Part shown: positions 21,201 through 33,189 of the stretch, in pieces
How positions within the stretch are numbered: the first letter of the stretch is position 1
Layout of the letters: the number at the start of each line of letters is the position of its first letter
Assembly (NCBI RefSeq): GCF_022539505.1
Contig: NC_061514.1
Coordinates: forward strand, 329,017,090-329,081,089
DNA length: 64,000 nucleotides
From: Lolium rigidum
Lineage: Eukaryota; Streptophyta; Magnoliopsida; Poales; Poaceae
Reading direction: 5' to 3'
Translations under genes and position numbers: made by a program
Notes under the pieces: model-generated
What the model was told of the DNA's origin: nothing
Databases searched by the model: none
The model's input: only the letters and a program-made list of their open reading frames with translations

Positions 21201-24200
21201 CCTCTAATTAGTGTCATTATGGTTTAATCTGCAGTTCCTAGTTCAGTGATTTTATTTTCTCCCTCTCACTGGTGTTTCGTGCTCTGCAACTTATCTGATC
21301 TGTGAACAATCCTAGTTAAATTTTGGCACGGTCTAGTGGGTGTTCACATCTCAGAGTGAAATCTCATAAGTCTCTGATTCAACCACTTGACTGTTATCTT
21401 TGAAACAGCAAACAAACGACTACCTTATCGTTTGCTTTAACTGCTGGTTTATTGAATTTAGATCCTTAATTGTCTCACTGTAGATTATGGAAAGCTACAT
21501 AACTTATCTTGCTGCACTATTTGTGACTCCTGCTCATCATGTAGGAATATATTATGGTCATTACAGATTCCTTCAATTGCTGAACTTCCATGTGCAGGGA
21601 GCTCGGCTTCTGAGTCCGTTCTGCCCTCCGGAGCAAGGATGGGTCATCTTCCAGACCGGCAGGAGATATGCGCTGCTTCGAGGTTGTGTCTTGATTGCAA
21701 CTCACCTGGGAGAGGTAGGGCGAATCAGGCATTGTCTCGCTCAAGCCATGGTAAGAACACAACCGTCTACTACAATTTGCCATGATGTGTTGTGTTGAAC
21801 ACAAGAAATGTAGAATGGTGCATTTTTTGGGCGATTGTTAACAATACAGTTATCTCGTAACATAATATGAATAACATGCTCTTTCCCATTGGGTTTTATT
21901 TTTCTAGTATATTAAATATGAAATATTGGCATAATGATTTATCCTATTTTGGTCCTCATTTGGTAAATACGTGGTGATTTGGGTATTAAGTAGATATCCA
22001 TGTTTTCTTTGTGTCGGTGTTGTGCTGCAATGTCATATCTAATCTGATACCAGTGGGGATGCATAGCTGAATATTTTCATGTAATGAGAAAAATAACCTG
22101 GAGTTTCTCAACCTTATTCAGGATCATTGGTTAATTTTCTATGCTAGATAATCCTGATCCTCAACTGGTTGTACCACTATATATTCCTAATTGATGTGTA
22201 GTACCAGGATTTTCTTTTATACTCATTGCATTTTAGAAATTGACTTCACTTGCTCATCTAGAATGTTACAGGTTTTGATGTGTAGTATCAGAAATTGACC
22301 TCACAAACCCTTTTCATCTTCTGAACCATCTGTCTGTTTATGAAATAGTAGAGAAGCTTTAAGTTCTCAACTGTTTATATGCGTTCTTAATTCCGAGTGT
22401 CCCGCTTTATGCAGACATTGACATGGGAAAAGGCATGGGATCTGTATGAGGGCATTTGTTGATCCACATGAGCTCAGGAGGCCTGTTATAAGGTTACCTT
22501 CCTGTTTAAAGTTTTTTTACTTTACCTTTTTTGTGTGCAAGTAGTAACATTGCTTGCTAGTTCCAGTAGGCTAGCTATATAATTTGAAAATTCAAGAACA
22601 TATTTTAATCATGATGTTTGTCCCATTTGTCATTTCCTTTTCAACTATCATGACATCATATTGAAATAATGTGTACCGGATAATGAGTAATACATCATAT
22701 GCAGTTTTGCTCGTGTCAGTGTCATTTGCTTAGTCTCGTCATAAACTTGAGAGCTGTATGGGGTTTATATTATCACAAGCTGGCTCAACATTCTGGGAAC
22801 TAGATTTGTCTTCCTTTTAGATTTAGACTTTATCTTGTCCAGTTTGATTTATCATTTCCTGAAATTCCGTATGTGAAATAAATGAAATATAACTTTATGT
22901 CTTTTCAGATGCACCTTGTCAGGGGAGACAATGGCAGAAAGGTTGATATTCCTTCGACACTGATTTGGTAGAGAAGGTTAGAGTTATGTTGGATGGGATT
23001 TATGTACACAAGTGTGAGTTATTTCTTTGATTGTTCCTCGGCGTGCTCGGCGTCGAAACCCAGGTACACCATGCCCCTACCTCTGGCCTGTGGCTTTGTC
23101 CTGTTTTTCCTATCGTTGGTTCACGAATTTGACACGGACTACAGGTGCTTCAGGTGTTCAAAGTGATCGAAATCTCGTCTACTGCTGCAGGGATTTGATT
23201 AGAGCGCATGTTCGGCTGACAAGGGGATTTAGAGTAAGACCACTTCAAATGTGTATGCATGAGTGAATCTAAAAAATCTGTATCATGTTATGTGTGCATT
23301 GTTTCGTTACAGTGCACCTGCCAGTTGGCCTCAGATTGGTAGCGTGTGTAGCTTGTATACTGATTTTGGGTAATCTCTTAAACTGAATGTTGTGCCTTTT
23401 AACTCCCTGCTCAGCGTGTTATTGAAAAGATGTGCAGGCACAAATGCTAGTTTCTTGTATACTGATTTGGCATATTGCTGTTCTGGTGAATTTAGTCTTC
23501 TGTTGCCATTTATCAAGAGTTTTAATACATCACTTATCAGTGTGTGTTTTGAAATATTTAAATGTTACGCATACTATTTGTTTCTGAAGTAGTTTTGAAT
23601 GGCTAGAGCAATAACTTTATACCATTGTGTTGCTTACTTTTAAGCATTATCCATTCAAGACTGATGAGTGGATCATCATGTTGCCTTTCCATAGAGTTCC
23701 AGTTCCAGCGGAAGAATCAAAATGTCATGTTGCTAACACCATGTTCCGTAAACAAAATAACAGAGGCTCTTTTCTAGTCTTGAATTATAAGCAAACATGT
23801 CATGTGCTCCCTCCAGTCTGAAATGGCAAGGCATGGCTAGCGTATAAATGGTAGGGCCTGCATCAATTAAATCAGACTCGAGGTAGTAATGTTCTTGAAC
23901 ATACACATGCGATTAGTATGATTAATCAAAAGGTGTCAATCTGTGCTTTTCCTTCAATTTCTGTCATAATTTAAAAGATCAGCCTTAACATCTGATTTCT
24001 AAGATAGAGAATTTCTGGAGCCTATAATATTTTCCAGGTAAAATTTCACAAGTATTGATGTATCGGTGCTTGATGTCAGCAAGCAGAACGTAGATAGAGG
24101 TGTCAATCTCATATTATCTGTCTTGGTGTGTATTCCAATGCTTGCATATATGTAAAATGTCTCATGCTAGATTTCGTTCCGCTTTTGTTTGACTTATGCA

Positions 24201-26938
24201 CTTGGAGTTGGGTTTTTTCTTTAGATGTCACTTGAATCGTGTGCTTTATGCACTTATATTCTCCATTGATTGATTTGTGATCTGATTGCTCAAGAAAGAA
24301 GAGAGTTCATGCTGAAATATCCAACTTTCTTGGTAATTAAATTTCCATTGATTAATTAGCTTAGCATAGCATCTACACTTATTTCTTAAATAATTTTGAT
24401 TGAGAATGAGTGTCCTACGCATGAACATCAGTACACATTCGAGCTAGACATGGACCACACCAGTGCAGTACGTGAGCAAAATAGTAGCTCATGAGAATGG
24501 AGAAAACTTTATCCTACAAGTACATCCTGAAATGGTATGGTTGTTTATGTGGTTTGTCCCTGTGTTTATCCGCATACTATTTCCTCTTGATATTTTTGTT
24601 AAATCTGGTTGCTTGGTGATATTTGCTTCCTCTGAATTTTTTGTTGGCGTGGTATGGCCTAAATGGTAGTTACATCTAGTTAAATCCTCCGAAATATAGA
24701 GATACTAAATTTTTGATCTTGTGTCTGTCCATCTTATATATGCTGATACGAGTTACTACTTTTGGACCTTTTACTTATTATTTGGTTGTACTGATGTCGA
24801 TCCTTTGTCTGTCCATCTAAGAAGTAATATTTCTTCTTATTTTGTCTTCTTAATGGTATCGGCTACACCCTCCTACTGTGAGATCCTTGGGTTGCTTCTA
24901 TTAGTCAGGCCATGTAGGTTTATATTTAATTAGGACATGTCGTGTTAATTGTATTTATGTTGACTAATTCTTTTAGTGGGCTGGATAGAGCTAGGCATGC
25001 ATTGCTTGGAGTAGATTTGTGTATTATGTTTCTATTCTACATCCCACAGCATGTGAAGATCAATTTGACTTCTACCCTCTGGTAGAGAGCATTTGCATAT
25101 TTGGTTGAAACCACTTGGTCAAATACAATTTATTTGCTACACTTGGAATTATATATTCTAAGGAAACAAAGTACTACTATGTTTTGTAAATATGAGATTA
25201 TTCATGTTTTGGTTCAAGTGTAGATACATATTGCCATGCATGTTCTGTTCAATTGTTTTGCCTTGCTGGAATATGATCATATGAATGAATTAATGCATGA
25301 AGAGTACACGTGTGTTTATCCACTTGCATAAAACGTAGAAAGACTTAGGACTTGTCACTACCATTGTTATTCATATTGCCAATCTCCGAAGGTGTTTTTG
25401 GATATGCCAATGTATATGTCCAAGACATACTTTTCATTTGAACTCACCGACTCATTTCTATTTACATTTCTTGTATTTGAGTTCTTGTTATCGAGATATG
25501 ATATGTGTATGATGATTTTTTATTAGTTATGATATATGTCTTACTTGTTAGGCAGTGACCACCTGTAAGAGACGAAAGCGTCAAACTCGATGGGAAGATG
25601 GCAGTCATATATCAGAAGGCAGCCCTTTCTCGTGATTTTGCTGACGGATGATCGAAAGTGTAAGTGACGACATGATCATGCAAGCATTCAAACAATGTTC
25701 TTCTAGTAGTCATTGCATGCACCTAACTTGTCAATTATGTAGTGTTCAGGTTCTATGCCGCAAGGTATTTTCCTCTGAAAAATGAGGGTCTAGTAGTCTG
25801 AACAGTATGGATGTTGAATCTACGCATTTGGAATTCATGCTTGAGCCTCTGGTTCATCCGCCTTGAAGGCAAAGCCGTCCGCCTGGAGATGCAGCTCCAA
25901 CCTGATGCCAAACACCACTCCAGGGTCTCTGCAATGTTGGTGAGGACAACTCCAGCCTCGCGCCAGGTGCGGTAAGTTCTTCCTCGTCCTCACCAACCAA
26001 GACGATGATGCATACTTGCGTAGATATGTACACACACAAATGCCCAAGATTGGATTAATCGCCCCTGTTTCGGTCCACATTTAGATGCTTGTAGTTGCAG
26101 GTACATGTCATGATAAAGTCACTTTTTGTCAGACTTCTTTCTCAAGGCCCACTGTTATCGTTTTGTATTGAATGCTTGCATATCCCCGTGCATGTAGCCT
26201 GCGAAAATAATACTGCCATGGAGCTATTACATTTTAACGAATAATGAAGTTTTAGGAAACATATTTCACTATGGTCTAAACATGTAGCATGTGTTCTTCT
26301 TAAACCAGATTCCTATTTAGTGTTGAGCTTCTGTTTGCTGGTGTGCACTTGTTGTAGCTGATCTGAACTACCAGATCGAAGTGGTTGTTCTTTTGGGATT
26401 GAACACAAGGTGGCCTTGTGATAATTAACTCAGTTATGTCCTTATCGATGTAAGTGTTTGCCCAGGAAACACTACCTACTTATTTTCTAGTGTTTGCTTT
26501 TGCTGGCCATGTTTTGTTCATTTTTCCTACTGTGCTATCAATCTTATAAGAAGAGTTGTGTTATAAAATTTGTTTGCACTATTAATTAAGTTGGAGATAC
26601 TTCTACTGTTGTCGTCTTACTTTAACTTCTTTAAGTAGTAGATACATATTGGCATGCATGTAAGTATTTCTGCTTGCTGGGTAATGTATGAATGATCACA
26701 GCAATTGAAATTTCGATATATTGGATTATGTCCCTCTCCTTGTGATGAACATGAAATTTGTTTGTTCTTTTTTGGCTTTGCATCAGTATTTGTTCAAGCA
26801 GATTGTTTGGTTTCCTTGAAGCAAATAGTATGCCGTGTTTTTTTCTAGGTTTCCGCGTTCTGTTGCTTTTGATGTCCATGGTTTACTCACTGGAGCGTCT
26901 TTTTTTGCTTAGTTCTTCTACCACTTTGGTGGTATTTC
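18201..26938. other. Long AT-rich region with exon-like islands, no gene called
   Basis: The DNA looks like plant intron sequence: AT-rich, T-biased on the plus strand, with many TGCAG acceptor-like sites followed by short GC-richer islands. Such islands are at 19570-19800, 21596-21775 (ends CCATG|GTAAGA), 22418-22492, 22909-22980, 25556-25640 and 25840-25975. None gives a family I can name. No transposon termini are seen. It may be debris of one or more plus-strand host genes with long introns. Confidence 0.4.
18811..18952. repeat. Short direct repeat, period 109 bp
   Basis: ATCTGAAATGCATTTGTTTT followed by GAGATTGTGCCGT occurs at 18811 and again at 18920, 33 identical bases. The 76-bp spacer is not repeated. 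Confidence 0.75.
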
Positions 26939-27090
26939 CATGGTTTAAAAAGCGTCGCCTAAGCGTCAAGGTGCTCCCCCTCTGCCTTGAAAAAACGGTC
27001 GCTTTAGGCGCCTAGGCGTCCAAAGCGCCTGCCTAGGCGCGAAAGCGCCCTCCCTCCTTAAGGTGCCAAGGCGTTGCCTTAAAAACCATG
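26939..27090. mobile_element. hAT-like MITE
   Basis: The left end CATGGTTTAAAAAGCG and the complement of the right end, CATGGTTTTTAAGGC, are inverted. Flanks are GGTATTTC (26931-26938) and GGTATTTT (27091-27098), an 8-bp target duplication with one mismatch, as expected for hAT. The interior is built from repeated GCGCCTAGGCG-type palindromes. Confidence 0.7.
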
Positions 27091-27752
27091 GGTATTTTTT
27101 TTCTCTGTTTAACCGATGCCAACAGACATAGCATGAAAACCATGTTGTCTCCACCTGGCTTGTTTGATGTTTGTAATAACAGGCTATATGATTCTTCTTA
27201 TTTCCTTGTTGAAGCTGTCTTGACCGCAGCTTGGTTTCTTGTCCTCGTGTTACAATTTTCGAATTTTATGAAGGTCTAGACTATATTCTACTGAAGAGTG
27301 GTGCAGATAGCTCTATAGGTTGTACTAAACTAATAGCCTGAAGGCATGTAGTACATATACTTTACCTATTGACTGAATTTTGGTGCCACAGGGAGGGATG
27401 TGGCCAGGGGGATTAACTTGTGAGATAGATTACCGGCAAGGATCCCAATGTTGCAGTCAACCCGAGGTTGTTTCTTGGGGCTGCCATACCGGTCACATTT
27501 TTCAACCCAAATCTGTTGTATTCTGTCATTTGAAAGAGGACAATCTCAAGACCTTAATTACTTACGGTAGTAGTATTTTGCACATGTTTCCTCCAGCACT
27601 TATAAAATAGTTGAGGTCAATTTGGCTGTATGAAAATTAGCTCCCAAAGCATATAAGTCAAGATGCAAGACCACAATTAACTTAATCAACATCTAGAACA
27701 CCTAATATAGTTTTTCTGTTCCCTTGAAACACCATGGTGGTGTTTTGACTTG

Positions 27753-27941
27753 AGATGTGAAGGATGTTGTACTTCTCGATGTTACTCCATTGTCTATTGG
27801 TTTGGAAACATTGGGTGGAGTGATGACAAAGATTATCCCCAGGAATACAACATTCCCACCTCAAAATCAGAGGTATTCTCCAAGGCTGCTGATGGACAGA
27901 CAAGTGTTGAGATCGATTGTCTCCAGGGAGAAAGAGAGTTT
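27753..27941 (+). pseudogene. Plastid-type HSP70 (DnaK) fragment
   Basis: The translation reads [20 protein letters not shown], continues with [13 protein letters not shown], then after a one-base frameshift near 27867 resumes with [18 protein letters not shown] and LQGEREF. This is the start of the substrate-binding domain of HSP70. The wording [10 protein letters not shown] with TSKSEVFS and ADGQTSVEI matches the chloroplast stromal subfamily better than the cytosolic or mitochondrial ones. Only about 63 codons remain, with no ATPase domain and no continuing lid. It lies among other plus-strand host-gene fragments. Confidence 0.8.
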
Positions 27942-29210
27942 ATCATGACATGGCTTGTGTCAAGACAGATCTCAGGCTGGAGGAGATGGTCCACTTCTGC
28001 AAGGTAAGGTGAGTAGTAGTTTGTGGATTAACTTTTCTTCAGTTGTTTCGTTGATGTTTAGTGCTTGGTAAGCTAACCTATGCCTCCGTTCACTGTTTGG
28101 CTAGGTGTCTTGGCTCAAATGTTGACGGCGACTAGAATCGTGCAAAAAAATATCAAGGAGACCCCAAACAGAGCTTTGGTGATATTGTATTTATGATCTA
28201 CTTGTATCAATGGAGCACCTAACTGGCCTGGTATGGTGTCACCACCGACCGTATCTACTACGGTAGCTGGCAGGCACATCAGGTTAAGTAACTTCCATGC
28301 ACTAAGCCTTGCATTTGGCCTTTCATAATTTGTGGTTTTATTTACCCATATCCTATTGTAGAAATCATGTAGGTAGCTGCTCAAATTACATCGACTATTC
28401 CTATACCATCTGTTGGCAGATCAGGTTGCGGATGTTGTTGGTTTCTTTGGGTTTAATTCTCGCTTAATTTTGATTAAGCTCAAAATATGTTGCCCGTAGT
28501 TTGTTAGCCAAATTTGCACTTCCATATTAGGTGACCTCATGTGCTTAAATTTGGTCCCACCGCGGGTTTGCAGTAGTTGTTTCTTCAGACCAAGACCATG
28601 TGTTTATCTATATTTCTTATTCATGAAAATTTGTATTGAGCATGCCTTGTTGAGATTCAGTTTCCTTACGTAAGAAAGTTCAGTTGGTCTGACCACATGT
28701 AAAATTATCAACTCATAGTAGTAGTCGACTTTGGATTGTTACTCATATTGTAAAGAAAGAAAGCCTCTTGTTGCTGTCATTAGCATGTTTGGTATGATGG
28801 AAAGAACAATCTAGTCTATGCATGTTCACATAGAAAGAAATTTTGATTGGCTTCTTGGCATGTTGTCGTGCATGCAGGTGGCGGATGGCCGAGACGTCAG
28901 CCGAGCCTTGTTCTTGGAGCGATCGGCGGATTGCTGTGGTGTTGGTGGAAGGGGGAGTCAGTAAGATGTATTTTTAATTTCTGGCTGGCATGAAAGACCC
29001 AAGAAGCACAGGGCCGAGCCAGTAATCCGCTTGATCTTGTCATACTTGATGTGATTCCCCCTGCAGTTTGAAGAATGGGCAGAGCGGCTAGTGTCTTGCT
29101 ACCTTTGTCTGCATGAAGAGGGACACATGCTACTGGTGACTCTTGGAAGACAAGGGACACTGTTCGCGCTACAATAAAAGAGAATCCTGGTATGCAACAT
29201 GGAGGTGGCG
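27942..29210. other. Intergenic DNA, no gene called
   Basis: AT-rich sequence with a few exon-like patches (28110-28285 and 28876-29180). Reading frames are short and unrecognised. Confidence 0.4.
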
Positions 29211-29580
29211 TTTTGGCTCATAGGAGCAAATGCTCCTATTATACAAAATAATTAAAAAACAATTTTAAAAATGTTAAAAAATTCTGACCTAATTTTTTTG
29301 TTGTACATCGTGACATTCTATGTTAGTGCACAAGTTTTCATGGAGAAACAACATTTTATGTAGCGTGTACAAAAAAGACAAAAAAATGTCCTGTACGTAG
29401 TTGTGTTATAGCATCAAAATTTGTCTTTTTTACTGGAGCCACAAATTTTTATAGTTTTTTTTGAAAACTTGTGTACGAACATAAAATGTGTAGATGTACA
29501 TGAAAAATTTTAGTTTAAATTTTTTTGACACCTCAAAATGTTGATTCACACAATGGGAGCAAATGCTCCTATGAGCCAAA
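29211..29580. mobile_element. MITE with GGCTCATAGGAGCA inverted ends
   Basis: The left end TTTTGGCTCATAGGAGCAAA and the complement of the right end, TTTGGCTCATAGGAGCATTT, form inverted repeats of about 27 bp. Each arm is itself nearly palindromic (AGGAGCAAATGCTCCT). The interior is A/T-rich with a second inverted pair (ACAAGTTTTCATGG and AAAACTTGTG). No clear target-site duplication is seen, so the superfamily is unresolved. Confidence 0.7.
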
Positions 29581-30674
29581 GTGAATATCCCTATGCAACA
29601 TGTGATACAATCATTACCTGGGTTAGTCCAGCTTTCATATGCATTCTGGTTGCTAACATCTAGCACCTCTTTTTGGTGAATAACGATGATGAACTGCTGC
29701 ATGCAGGTGACCCACTGGGAGCGTTGTGTGCGGCCTGAGATGAAGACCCTTGCACTCAGGGTCTACGGAGAGAGATGTTGTTGCTGATGACAATGAATAG
29801 GTTCTGTCCTTGGCTTTGTTGTTTCAAAATGTGAACTGGAAGTGTATTTATTTTGATGGAAAGCTGTTTCACTCAAGAAAATCTTGTTGTGGACATTGTT
29901 CTTACTTTTTTTTGCTGAAACATGTATGTTTATAGGCCCCCTTGTGGACTGGCAATGTGGTGTGTTGATGGCGGTGCTGATGTTCATGGGCTTGCCGAGG
30001 CCTCCCGCGCTCCTCATGTGGCTGTAGGCTTGGGTGGCCCTTGGCTTCGACAACCTCCTAGGCGTGGTGGCCGTGACGCTCAGCCTACAAGCTTTCTGGA
30101 GTCCGGTGAGCTACTAGTTCGCCCTTAAGTCATGTGGCTCCCATGTGCTATGTGACCTCTATTTGAATCGTGGTGATGATGTGGACCTGGTCACATGTTG
30201 TGCAGATATGTGAAGGACGGGCGAGGCGATAACCTTGTTTGACTGGTGGTAGACGGACACGGCGCTGGAGTGGTACACGGAGCTGCAAGCAGGTCGCCGT
30301 GGCGCTCATCTAGGAGGTAGCGAGGTGGAGCATACTGCCCTTATTCAACAGCAGCAGCAAGGGGAAAACTAGAGCTGGTAGCTGGCCAGGAGGGAGGAGA
30401 CCTAGATCCGACATGATTTTCTTACATGAGTCGATGTGCTTGATAACCTGGGGACGATATGGTGCCTTTTGTGATTTGGACAGTTTAGATATGTTGGTTA
30501 GCACTTGAGGTTATTTGCAATTGCAAGTATATCAAGCTGCTAGTTTGTGTGTTGTTCGTCATAGCTAAGCACCGGATGGCACCTAGAGCTTTGCTGTATC
30601 TAGCTGATGTAGTAGTGTTAGCACATCAGTCACGGGATCGTATGAAGCATGGTAGTGTTTGAATTTATTTGTAC
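29581..30674. other. Left flank of the array, gene-like debris
   Basis: A GC-richer island at 29930-30125 translates on the plus strand to a hydrophobic stretch after VDWQCGVLM, with a stop inside it. Another island, 30205-30330, follows it. I do not recognise either. The array begins abruptly at 30675, where TGTCTATGCAG follows a flank (TTTATTTGTAC) that is not found in later copies. Confidence 0.4.
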
Positions 30675-32166
30675 TGTCTATGCAGCTGCAATTATGCACA
30701 GGCAAAGATGTTATGTATTTTCTCCATAGCCGACCAGCTTGTGTTGTTCTTGTGCAAGGACAATGAGGACTAGATGACCGTGAGGGTAAGTTGCAGCATG
30801 AGGCATTATCACTTGTAAGCTAGAAGCCAGGGTACAAGGGAGACGTTGTCATCTGCCCATCCCTGGAGGAGCATGATTGCAATGTGTGTGCAGCCAATGT
30901 TTCAGATTCATCATGTATGTGCTGTATGTAACCGTCCCAAGACTGAGTGTGAAACTTTTGAGCTTGGTATTGGTTGTTTAGTGTCGTGGGTTTTCTGGTT
31001 GGTTCAACCTCCGGTATTGTTGAATTTCACCTGAGGTGTGCTGTTTGCACTTCGGTAGTTTGTGAAGTATATATATTGTTTACTTTGTGATTCGGAGGCA
31101 GCAAAACAACCAAACTTCTTGTCGAAATTTTCAATATTTGATTAAACCTTAGCTGATTATCTAGCCAAACTTTTACTTCTGTTCTTAGTGATAATTATTG
31201 AATTTTCACTCGTTTTTCTTGATGCGCTTGTAAACAACACTAACAAATAATTTGGCCAAATTAAGCTAGTTTGGAGTCCACTTGAGAATGGTTTCTTAGT
31301 ACCGAAGGAACAATGGTTTCTTGGTACGAAAGGAACACTTGTTTCTTGCTGAATTGAATCAGCATGCGCGCACTTGTCTGCAAATTTTTAGACATAGCGC
31401 GCCTGAACAATGCTTAATTATATCTATCCAGAATGTTTCATCGGGTAAAACAGGACCGTGATGCCATCGTTTGTAAAACAAAATATTGATCCAGAAATGT
31501 TAAGAAAGGTCTAGTACCTCTTCAACAGCAAGAAAATCTTTCATACAAGTTGATTATCCGCAACCTACAGAACGAATGAAACACATAAAAGAAAAGCAAA
31601 GAGAGAAAAGGATCGTACGTGTACAATAAAATACGTAAGAAGAATACAACATAACGCTCATGCCTGAAAATAAGAAAAAAGATGTTTCATTTTGGTGACA
31701 AGAAACTTAAAGAACGTAGATTGCGGAATTACGAGTAGCTAGCATCTAGCAACAGAGAAATTATAGGGAGAGATAGTGGTGTTTTCCTCCCGCAGATCAT
31801 TCTCCTAAAAAATAGGTCTATCCAAGCATGCTACATCATAACTATCCTCTAGAAAAACTGAACAGTCGGTCAATTACTCAGATCAATTACCATCCCAATA
31901 TCCCATGCATGGATGCCATCACACAGTAATTAAATGTGACATGCACGATTTACGGGAATTTGACCATACACCGGCCGATCCGTGGCATTATGAAATAGCA
32001 GTCGTCCATGAACTGGAAAACACCAAACAGATCAGAGATCGGAGAGTCCTATCATCTTCTTTACTCCAGACCTCAGCCCATGCGCGAATAGTACTAACAC
32101 CAAAATTTTAGCTTCTTCCCGCCCTACTCTTTTCGTCTCTCGAATTTTGAATCATTCCAAAACCTC

Positions 32167-32171
32167 TATAA
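32167..32171 (+). promoter_or_regulatory. TATA box of the array transcription unit
   Basis: CTCTATAAGTACC lies 125 bp upstream of the ATG at 32296. It is followed by a (GGAGA)n purine-rich leader at 32236-32262, a common arrangement in plant 5' leaders. The same box is intact in the other units at 36612, 41062 and 45504. Promoter activity is inferred, not shown. Confidence 0.55.
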
Positions 32172-32295
32172 GTACCAAAAGGGGTAGAGCCTATGCGTGC
32201 GTCGCGTGTGACTTAGACTTTGACTCTTGCTCGGAGAGGAGAGGAGAGGAGAGGAGGCCACCTTACTAAATCATCAGCATCACCACCGTCCTAGA

Positions 32296-33189
32296 ATGGG
32301 GGAACATGGTGAAGATGGCTGCATGAGTTGTTCGTCGTCCTGGGCTAATATCTCCGTTGGTCCATCCAGCCTCAAGCGAGCTCGATCCGTCTAACAGGTA
32401 ACCCCATGCATGCCTTTTCTTCTTCTTCTCAACGTTTAAGGATATGTTTTTTGAGTGCATCTTATATGGACGCGCTGATTGATTTTATCCATGTTTCCTT
32501 TCCCATCTATCGATGCATGCTCCCAATTCTATATTTTCTTTTATCTTCTGGTTCCATCAGTACGTCTTGGTTCAGTAGCAGTCAGTCAGCAAAAGAACAC
32601 AACAAACATGCTTATTTTTAGCGAATCGGCAAGAGAGGGCGGTGCTGGCCGCGGCCTCCTTCGCCGGCGCGAAAGACAGGATGTGCTGGAGCAGATGGTC
32701 AGGGAGGGCGGATAGGCTGTCGGCGGCGGCCATCGTGGATATGCCTGGGCGTCCCGTATCCGTTAGGTTTTTCCTCCGGAATGAATCCGCTCTCCATCTC
32801 GAGACATTGTTGTACACGTGGTCTCCCCAAAACTGGCTCCCATCAGCGACGTGCATCTCCTCAAGGTCCACGGCGTTCTTCGCGAGAAACTTGGCGAGCT
32901 GGACGGGGAAACAGCTTGAGCTGATTGGTTTTCCAGTTTTTTTCTTCTCGCCGTGACAAGTGGAATGTCATATTTTCAGAACAAATTATGATTTGCCAAT
33001 CTGCTTTACGAATACTCCACATTACGTATTTTCACGTCGAGGAGCTCCTCGGCTGCTGGGAGGATCTCAAGGCCCCGGTGTTCGTCCGGCTCGTCGGCCG
33101 CTTCTACGGCGACCTCTCGCATGGACCTATTCGCCGGCCTCGACGACGACGACGTGTCGTCCGAGTCGTCCGATGATTCGTCTGTTTGA
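32296..33189 (+). pseudogene. Unrecognised small two-exon gene, unit 1
   Basis: Exon 1 (32296-32397) starts at an ATG and reads MGEHGEDGCMSC...SLKRARSV, then TAA CAG and a donor GTAACC. Exon 2 (33042-33189), after TTTTCACGTCGAG, reads ELLGCWEDLKAPVFVRLVGR, then FYGDL, an acidic/serine tail (DDDDVSSESSDDSSV) and a stop. The phases agree across the intron, so the ancestral protein was probably about 82 residues. The TAA would be a CAA-to-TAA change (Gln to stop) one codon before the splice site. In this unit exon 2 also has an extra C (CTCTCGCATGG for CTCTGCATGG). I do not recognise the family; basic-then-acidic short proteins of this kind could be regulatory. The intron contains the F-box chimera. 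Confidence 0.5.
32625..32920 (-). pseudogene. Chimeric F-box-family fragment, unit 1
   Basis: Read on the minus strand, the segment starts with FPVQLAKFLAKNAVDLEEMH and continues VADGSQF...SRWRADSFRRKNL, the C-terminal end of the 55141-56679-type protein (32749-32920). It then joins a 5' leader and the N-terminus MAAADSLSALPDHLLQHILS of the 48711-50294 gene, stopping after TALSCR (32625-32751). The two sources share GCG at the junction near 32750. The F-box piece differs from the 48711-50294 gene by one base in about 110. The orientation of both pieces is the same as in the parent genes, so they are antisense to the array promoter. The fragment cannot encode a complete F-box protein. Confidence 0.9.

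Noticed and set aside
21596..21775. Exon-like island with donor CCATG|GTAAGA, considered as an LSD1-type zinc finger
   Set aside because: The expected CxxC...C spacing is not present in any frame.
22909..22980. Exon-like piece reading MHLVRGDNGRKVDIPST, faintly like an Sm/LSm protein
   Set aside because: Only the short LVRGDN motif fits; the rest does not, and no neighbouring exons support it.
30846..31034. 62-codon frame conserved in all four units (several Cys residues, Trp-rich end)
   Set aside because: It begins with a non-ATG codon and conservation is explained by the recent array; no homology is recognised.
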